Shown piece after piece: positions 56,801 to 64,000 of a DNA stretch of 64,000 bases. The notes under the pieces were generated by a model, which saw nothing but the letters and a program-made list of their open reading frames with translations, was not told the origin of the DNA and ran no database searches. Location: NCBI GenBank assembly GCA_947034895.1, contig OX344762.1, positions 70,984,981 through 71,048,980 of the forward strand, in the 5' to 3' direction. This DNA is from Rhytidiadelphus loreus. Taxonomy: Eukaryota > Streptophyta > Bryopsida > Hypnales > Hylocomiaceae. Numbering within the stretch: the first letter of the stretch is position 1; each line of letters begins with the position of its first letter. A program made the position numbers and the translations under genes.

Positions 56801-58786
56801 ACTTCTCAAAATACATTGAAAATAGCATATTTTGTGGTCCATTTTTTTTACTAACTTTTGATTCACGTGAATACAAACACTAACAAAATAACAAACTCAC
56901 TGAGGTACTCTTCATAATCCTCTGTGAAAGGTCAAGAAGCAAAAAATGGATGAAAAAATGCTTCCAGTCTCCCTGCTCACCATCGCACAGTCATCAAAAC
57001 GCCAAGAAATGGCGTTCCCGGCGTTCCTGGGTTAACCATCATTTTATGGTTTTGAAAACATCACAAGATTTTTAAACATTGAGAGGATGCCAAGCAGCCT
57101 CAAGATGTGCTACTTGGTTGCAAATTGTTCTTAAACAACTATACTAGAACTTCAGGAATTTGTCAACAACAGCTCATCCATACTTCTTTGACAAAGTGAA
57201 AACAACGTGATGAAATCTCAGCCAAGTGCATTGCATAAATCCTTACAAATAGCAGTAAACATGGCGAAAATTTGCACACCAAGACTCACAGAAAAATCTG
57301 CGCAGAACAACAGAGGAAAGCCGACTCACCATTTGAGATCGAGCAAGCAGATGATACGCAACTTTGACATTCTCCATGCTTGCTCCAAGCTCAAAACCAA
57401 GCACATGGTGAGCAGATTCAACTGACATTGTTAAATTCACATTCCGATTCCTGCCATTGATAAAAAGCTTCTTAGGATCGCAGTCTCACCCATCTTCACT
57501 CATTAAATCCACAAATACTGCAAACATAGGCCAATATTGGCTCCTACATTGTTTAGGGGTTAATGTTACATCGTTTAAAGGAATTAATGTACTTGTAGTT
57601 CACGCATTTCATATATTTTGTGAAGTTGTAAAGTCCATCTAAGGAATGGTACTTTTGTAACCTTTTGGTCTTACTATGTGTTTTGACTAGTTGGATCTTC
57701 TTTGATTTGAACATTGTTTTTTTTCCTATGATACACAAGTACACAACTTCATACAACATGGGCAAATCCCTTTTTACTCTTGAAATTTGGCATGTAAGTA
57801 ACATGATATAATATGCAATTTTCAAAAATAAATATTAAAAATATACACAGTGCAAAAAAATCACTCCAAGAAGATTCAAAGTTTATTGACCATGTATATG
57901 TTAGATATGACCATTTTTTCCCCTTCTAACTTCAAGGACATTATAGTCTTGCAATCTGTTTGGTGAAAGTTTCCATGTGTTTTTCTACATATATATTTCC
58001 ATGGCAGTCTAGTAAAATTTTGTTTGGTTGAAATTTATCTACTACAAAATTAGGCATATATTTACTTTGATGCGCTAAGGACATTGATCTAGTAAGAATG
58101 CAAGATGAAATGCTAAAGATAAAGGATAAATGGATAATCCCTTTCTTATGTTTGTCGTTGAATTCTTTCAAGCAAGGGACTATTCCAGTGTTACATATAT
58201 GACCATAAATTTTCCTTGTAGAATATCTCCAATTTTATACATGGTACAATGCTCAGGGGGTGCACTTAGTTCTAGTATAACAAACCACGTGCGAACAAGT
58301 GGTTTCTAATAAACTATAATTTCAACCTAAAATTTTGAGCAATGACTATAGCTTTCTATTGCCAAAATTTCCAACTCAAATAAAATATGAAATGATTTCT
58401 AGAAGAAGTTGAAAATGAACTAAAATGGCATTTTTTCAACTCAAATAATTATAGAGGACACATTTAGATGACCATGGAGTCAATATTCAACTCAAAATGA
58501 GCTTTCAATAATGAGTTATTTTACGAAAAATTTTGTTCATTTTTTAGACTATTTTTTCTTATATAATATAGGGTTGTGAAAGTTATTTTTCAGTTCTATA
58601 GTGTATCTTTTTACTTCAAAAATTTGTAACTAATTATTATTAACAAATAAAAATATCAATAATTCAAAACATAAACTTTCAAAGTAGAAAAATCTATTCA
58701 TATTTTTTAAATTTTGTTTTATTTAAAATTCAAAAAGTATATAGGGGGTCCAAAGTTTTGTTCACGCGTGGTTTCTAATGGACATT
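53898..58786. other. AT-rich intergenic DNA, no gene seen
   Basis: The first few hundred bases are probably the 3' untranslated region of the B3 gene. The rest is AT-rich with many A/T runs (54690-54890, 56390-56520, 58540-58740). Open frames near 55190-55400 and 55690-55920 are unrecognised and short. Confidence 0.5.
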
Positions 58787-59029
58787 CACTAGAAGAAAAA
58801 CGTGTCAGTTGCAACCGACTGAGATGCGACTATGTGTCCTAAACAATTGTACTGCGACTGTATCCCTCTGTATTTGCACCAAATTTGACGTGTATGTAGT
58901 TGTAGTCGCAAAGTAGTTGGAAAATGAAGAGTAGGGTTACGATACTGTAACAGAAGAACAGACAGGAGGTATTCTACATCCAATATTCATCGCAGTTGTC
59001 CATGTAGACAGCTATCCACGAAATAGAGG

Positions 59030-59350
59030 CCAGCGTGGAAAAATGTAGTCACTCCGATTACAGAAAACAAACTAATTACTACGCTGCAACTACAAACGGC
59101 AACATTGCAACTCAAAAATGACTCAAATGCAACTAGGAATCAACTATACTGCAACTAGAACTCGACTACAGTGCAACTAGAAAACAATTACAATGCAACT
59201 AGAACATGACTGAAAATCGACTATAGTGCAACTAAAAAACGATTGAAATGCAACTAGAGAACAATTGCAATACAACTAGAAAATGACTACAGTGCAACTA
59301 GAAGAAGACTGCAATGCAACTAAAAAACAACTACGGTTCCACTACAGAAC
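59030..59350 (+). repeat. CACTA left subterminal repeats
   Basis: Degenerate units TGCAACTAGAA(A)ACGACTACAG, about 22 bp, repeated a dozen or so times. Probable transposase-binding sites by analogy with En/Spm subterminal repeats. Confidence 0.75.
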
Positions 59351-59906
59351 AAATAGACTTTGGCTACAATTTGACTAAAATTCAACAACATAATGACTAT
59401 AGTTTGATTACAAAACAAAGGCAGTTAGAGTTCGAAGTCAAAATGCTATAGTACTTATTTCATATGAGTTGTAGTTGCATCCTTACTTTGCTAGACAATT
59501 GTGATTGTAAGTTTACTATGAGTTCACTATGAGATGCAACCTATGATTTTTGTATTTGAAGCTGGTTTAGAGCCATTCAAGCTGCACACTTCATAAGACC
59601 AAATAAGTATGCCTCTGTGATATTATTCATCTATAATTTTTTAAACTTCACTTCATTTCTACTCGCATTTTTCTTTAATAGAGGGCAGACAATTGCATGC
59701 GTTAGTGCATTAAGTCTATTTGAAATGAAGGATACAACATACAAAGAAACTTTCAAACTTAAAAATGACCATTTTCTTGGAAATAAATGGTGTCAATATC
59801 TTGCACATGCTAAGAGACTATTCTCTGCAGATAACTCTATAGCTCCAACCAAAGATGGAACAGTAGATAGAGGAGGCACATCCTCTAGAGTAACTAAACC
59901 AGAAGC

Positions 59907-61010
59907 TTATATATTGGTACTTACGAATACATCTGATGTATCTACAAATTGTCGTCGAGCACGAGCTTCTTCATGCAATACTACTTTCCAACCTTCTTTC
60001 CTTACATCATCAGCAAAGAACACTTGCGTTGCCTGGCTTGAAAATATGAAAGGATCCAACATCATACGCATTTTGTGGCGGAAGTTCACTACAAGAAAAC
60101 CAGCCTCATCTCGAATGTATGTTGCATTTCATCGATTGTCTGTTTTCTTCACCCATTCACATCACATTAGTATCACAGGGTTGCTAAGAGACCCGTAGTC
60201 TAATTTCAATATATCTTTTAGTACTCCAACATAGTGCCCTGACACATCTCGAAGATCAGAAGCTGGAATTTAGAACATAGATGCAACCCCGCAGTCGTAT
60301 GTTTGCAATTGGTTGGATGCATCGTCATCCACCCTGAAATGGTTTCCAAAAGCTTTCATACGAGAATATCGAAGTGCCTTTTGCGATGGTTTTGTGGATG
60401 ATAATATCCTATCTCTATCTTCAGGATTGTGTGCATTAATGTCACTGTTGCGAACAACCGTTTTTATCCACACATCAAGTGGTGCGGTGCTTGAATCCAT
60501 TTGACAATCCTCCTTCCACTTACTGCAAGTGCATAAAAGAAGTTAAAACTAACATTGTTACAATTTGTTGTAGCCTAATTAGCAACAACTGCAAATGCTC
60601 ACCTAAGACATCCTTGGACACCTCACAGTCACTATTGTTGCATGTTAGTTGCATTTCAGTTGCATTATAGTGGCATGATAGTTGCATTTCAATTGCACAA
60701 GATTATTAAAACCAATTGCATTCTAGTTCCATCTTTGCTACAACAACCAATTGCATTGAACTTGCATATCTTTGTTTACTAATTAGATTATAAAAGATGA
60801 ACAAGCTAGTGCAACTTACTTCACAAGTGGCTCCAAATTATTGATAGGATCCAAATTATATCCAATTTTAGGGTTTAGGGTCATATGAACAGTAAGGTGT
60901 TTGCACTCATGGAGCAAATTAAGGTCATGTTGCCCATCTGGGACTGCAGCTAAGCATGTATTTTCATTTTGGCTTGGACTCTCAGGTAGTGTAGGGCAGG
61001 TGGAAAACGT
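59907..61010 (-). pseudogene. CACTA DUF4216-type protein, decayed
   Basis: The - strand frame from 60500 down to 59907 reads, in order, LDVWIKTVVRNSDINAHNPE, ALRYSRMKAFGNHFRVDD, QTYDCGVASMF, DVSGHYVGVLKDILKLDYG, CEWVKKTDNR, YIRDEAGFLVVNFRHKMRM, DPFIFSSQATQVFFADD and WKVVLHEEARARRQF. This is the order of motifs in the DUF4216 region found downstream of CACTA transposases. Three in-frame stops (near 60268, 60161 and 60130) break it. A further open piece at ~60833-61010 (- strand), before a ~240-bp repeat-bearing gap (60590-60830) that may be an intron, continues upstream. The gap holds TAGTTGCATTTCAGTTGCA repeats. Confidence 0.75.
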
Positions 61011-61019
61011 ACAATATCA

Positions 61020-62640
61020 TGGTTGTAAGTTTAAGAGCCACGGTGAGAGATTTAGGTGACGCGGTCTTACGAGCGAGGCCACGGTCAAAGGTACGAGGTG
61101 ACGTGTCAATGATACAGGCTTGGAATTCGAGTCAGAACCCTAGTTTTGCCGCCACTTTCTTTAGGCTGTAGTTGCATCGTTATCTGCTTTTGCTGGGGTT
61201 TTGTGTTGCTTTTCCAAAGCTTCAGGGAGTTTTCGCTTGTGAATTAGAGTTCTTACTTTCTTAGCATATCAGGGAGTTCTCTATTTTCCAGGGTTTCTCT
61301 AGTATTTGATTTCTACTACAGATCGGTGAGCGCCCTCGTCTCCTTCGTTGTAGAAGAGTTGATTCCACATCTTGTTGTTGAGCTCTGTTTAATTTGACAT
61401 CGGACCATTTGTTCGGGAGAAACCTTATTCCACATAATTAGTGGTGTCATACATATTGAAACCGAGCTCTGGCAAGTCCTCCATATTGGAGAGCATCATT
61501 GGGAGAGACTTCTTGTCCAGTGGTTCAGGTAAGTTACATACATTAATTCGAACTTTACCTTGTATTGCTGCAAAGTAATGTGGAATACTTTGAAATTATA
61601 TTGCCACAGATATGGTTTTTAGCTGTCGTTTTCATGGAGCTAGGAATTGTTACGAGGCGTCCTCTTGTGCTTCAGTTGCATAAGACCCGTTTGAAATTCA
61701 CCCTAAAATCGATTTTGTATGGTTCATGCGCTAGATTTGGGGTGTAGCACTCGGCTTTTGATCTGCGCGAACAGCGGTGCAAGTTGCGTGAAGTTGCGTG
61801 GCATCTGTGGTGACTATGAGTTCTAATTTTACTTTCAATCGCAAATTTCAGGGTTCTGTTCAAAGGTATGAGGTACTAGGTTTAGAATCACACCTCCAAG
61901 AGGAATTGGAAGGTATGAGGTACTAGGTTTAGAATCACACCTCCCAGAGGAATTGGAAGGTATGAGGTACTAGGTTTAGAATCACACCTCCCAGAGGAAT
62001 TGGAAAGTTATACTGAAAGAATTGAAATAAGCTTACGGGTGATGATGGAGCTTCAGTGAATTTCGTTTCCGGAGAGAGTAATACCGACCGTGTTTCTTGC
62101 ATTAGACTAGGGTTCTTTCACAGGTACCTTATTTACCTCTTTAGTAACGTATGATCTTGGATACTCTTTCATTTGTGTCTATACATGGAAGGACAGCCTT
62201 TGCGGCCATTCGTCGTCAAATTTTGCGAGCTTCAGAGCATGTGGCTGAAGTCACGTTCATTGCCTTCTTGACTTGAATAATTGAGCTTTGTACAAACGTG
62301 AGCATAAAAGAATTGTAAAACATAGATTCGTCTCTCGAACTGCATCGTTTTGAATTTCTTTCGTTTCTTGACTTTAGTTGCAAGTTCTGGCCCTCTCATG
62401 TTCAGTTTGTTGCTGGTTTTGCTCGTCTTTAATGTTAAATGAATTTTAATTCTGCATTGAATTGTCTTCGTGACCTCACATTGACTGTGTGACTTTGGAT
62501 GCAGGTGAGTAGAATTTGGTCGACATGGATTCTAGTGACTATCAGAAGACAGAGATGGAATTGCGTCGAGATGTCAGAGTAGCAGAGCTAGCTGCTGTCA
62601 TACAGCCACTTGAAGAAACAACAAAGGAATAGTAAGAGAC
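61020..62640 (+). other. Higher-GC, low-repeat segment inside the CACTA element; possible captured host fragment
   Basis: Composition and texture resemble a gene's 5' region: pyrimidine tracts, several CAG acceptors (for example GGATGCAG at ~62505) and a 35-codon ORF at 62525-62632 starting MDSSDYQKTEMELRRDVRVA. No domain recognised. The 62640-62940 stretch after it shows nothing. Confidence 0.4.
61863..62003 (+). repeat. Three tandem 47-bp repeats
   Basis: Units start at 61863, 61910 and 61957 (AAGGTATGAGGTACTAGG ...); they are identical except for one base in the first unit. Near-perfect identity implies recent expansion. Confidence 0.92.
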
Positions 62641-62939
62641 TCTCTAGAAATTGGAACTTGGAGTTGGCTATAGTCTTCTTGTACTCCTATGAGACTATCC
62701 TCTCTGTGGATATTTTTTTGTGAATCAAGCTGATCGACGCATTCTCAAAACTAGGTCTTCATCTGTATTTTTACTAGGAAAAAATGATCGAGCTACACCT
62801 TTCCCAATATATGTTCCTTGTCATCGGCTGCTATTAATGGTCATAATGTCCAGATCCCGATTACTTTTTGCATTTGTTTGAAAAGAACTAACAGGAATAA
62901 AATAATGCTCTGCACTAGTAGGTGGTTAAGTAATTGAAA

Positions 62940-64000
62940 TTACACAGTAGTTGTAGTGTACTTGTCATGTAGTTGCAATGTAGGTCCCAATTCGTAGATG
63001 CAAAATAGTTGTAATGAAGTTGAAAATTAATGACGAATAGGGATCATGATCAATGATGTATTTGAAAGACATTGAACCATTTACGAATGTTGTTTGCAGC
63101 ATGTGCACACCGTGTATGCCAATGGTTTATAACTATTTCATGCAGTTGTTTTGTTTTGTAAAAAATGGCAGTATTCTAATGCACTCTCTCATTTTTGGCA
63201 TTGTTACAGTTAGTTACATGAGTGTTGCAAGACTTGCAAACAAATTAATATAAGATGTATAAGGGTAATAATTGAGTTGTATAGAAGAAGTGTAAGGCTG
63301 TCAAATGCATTGCACAGATTTTGAAAAGACTACCATAGATAGAAGTTGCAAATAAGTTACAATGTAGTCGCAAATAATAGTTGCACACAAGTTGAAAATA
63401 AGTTGCTTTCCAATTGTACAAAAGTTGCATAGAAGTTGTATTCCAGTTGTACAGAAGTTGCAATCCAGTAGCACAAAAGTTGCATTCCAGTAGCACAAAA
63501 GTTGCAATCCAGTAGTACAAAAGTTGCATTCCAGTAGCACAAAAGTTGCAATCCAGTAGCACAAAAGTTGCAATCCAGTAGCACAAAAGTTGCATTCCAG
63601 TAGCACAAAAGTTGCATTCCAGTAGCACAAAAGTTGCATTCTAGTTGCACAAGAGTTGCAAATAGTTGCACAGGAGTTGCAAACTAGTCGCATCCTAGTT
63701 GCATAGGAGTTGCAAATGAGTTGCATTCTAGTTCTCCGAAAGTTAGAAATAAGTTGCATTTCAGTTGCACAAGAGTTGGAACATAGGAGTGAAAAAAATT
63801 ACATTCCAGTTGCATTCTAGTTGTATTCCAGTTGCAAATAAGTTGTACTAAAGTTGCAAACAAGTTGCATTCTAGTTGCACAAAAGTTGCAAAGAAGTTG
63901 CATGAAGTCTAACAGAAGTTCAAATGAAGTTGCATAGCAGTGGCACTGAAGTTATAGATGAATTACAATCAAGTCGCATACAAGTTGAAAACAAGTCACA
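62940..64000 (-). repeat. CACTA right subterminal tandem array (runs off the window)
   Basis: The 63340-64000 part is dense: GTTGCATTCCA and GTAGCACAAAA alternate to give an 11-bp sub-repeat and 22-bp unit, best preserved at 63440-63640. It is the inverse of the left subterminal motif. Three overlapping - strand open frames (63245-63881) are artefacts of a period that is not a multiple of three. Confidence 0.85.

Larger units (their letters stand above)
58787..64000 (-). mobile_element. CACTA (En/Spm-type) element, left end and body; right end beyond the window
   Basis: CACTAGAAGAAAAACG at 58787 is a typical CACTA terminus, preceded by ATT (3-bp duplication expected, partner not in the window). 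Subterminal repeats of TGCAACTAGAA follow at 59030-59350. The same motif in the opposite orientation (TTCTAGTTGCA, TTCCAGTTGCA) fills 62940-64000, as expected toward the right end. Between them are a decayed DUF4216 frame on the - strand and ~1.6 kb of higher-GC sequence (61020-62640) that could be captured host DNA. The core transposase domain was not found. Confidence 0.75.

Noticed and set aside
60088..60104. CACTACAAGAAAACC inside the DUF4216 frame as a second CACTA terminus
   Set aside because: It lies in the middle of the conserved coding motif on the other strand (GFLVVNF) and no subterminal repeat adjoins it; most likely coincidence.
59617..60198. 193-codon + strand frame
   Set aside because: It is the antisense of the DUF4216 pseudogene, whose - strand translation carries the recognisable motifs.
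63245..63881. Overlapping - strand open frames of 65-152 codons rich in Cys, Leu, Asn, Ala and Thr
   Set aside because: They translate a tandem repeat with a 22-bp period in all three frames; no start, domain or codon signal supports a gene.

Overview
The window looks like transposon-rich nuclear DNA of a land plant, most likely a non-seed plant (bryophyte, lycophyte or fern). One host gene is recognisable: a short-intron ABI3/VP1-type B3 transcription factor at 50.7-53.9 kb. Around it are Ogre/Tat-like LTR, hAT, piggyBac, CACTA, Harbinger-type and LINE sequences. A piggyBac transposase together with ABI3/VP1 argues against an angiosperm, but the species cannot be fixed from this sequence.

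Layout. 0.4-1.1 kb is an LTR remnant. 1.3-3.0 kb is a broken piggyBac transposase. 3512-43069 is one nested structure. Its outer shell is a Ty3-type LTR retrotransposon with very long LTRs (3636 and 3754 bp) and a perfect 5-bp target duplication (GACAC at 3507-3511 and 43070-43074). It carries an extra ORF ahead of gag, then gag and an aspartic protease. I find no reverse transcriptase, RNase H or integrase, so it is probably mobilised in trans.

Inside its gag zinc knuckle sits a 22,540-bp hAT transposon (10782-33321) with CAGGGTTGT terminal inverted repeats and a perfect 8-bp target duplication (GTGGGGAT). This giant hAT is the centre of interest. Besides a BED/DUF659/hATC transposase it carries three divergent copies of a protein family I do not recognise (an N-terminal domain marked by WCHI..., then acidic linker and coiled coils; one copy ends in a RING-H2 finger), a protein kinase, and a gene with several introns. 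Arrays of a 14-bp motif (ACCCGCAGTCGCCC) lie just inside both ends and upstream of every gene. At the termini the motif points outward; upstream of genes it points toward the start codon, often with one inverted copy nearest the gene. A second, longer promoter-proximal block is shared by at least three, probably four, of the genes. Together these suggest one co-regulated unit, plausibly controlled by the transposase or by a cargo protein; that is inference.

Downstream of the LTR element are a LINE 3' fragment (43.9-44.4 kb), three copies of a roughly 220-250-bp MITE, a Harbinger-type MITE (47939-48201), a possible tRNA-derived SINE, the ABI3/VP1-like gene, about 4.9 kb of AT-rich DNA, and the left end of a CACTA element at 58787 that appears to run off the window. 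The CACTA element has a decayed DUF4216 reading frame and 11/22-bp subterminal repeats in opposite orientation on its two sides.

Most mobile-element frames are interrupted by single in-frame stop codons, mainly TAG, with the frame continuing beyond. This fits C-to-T decay at methylated CAG/CGA codons in silenced elements.
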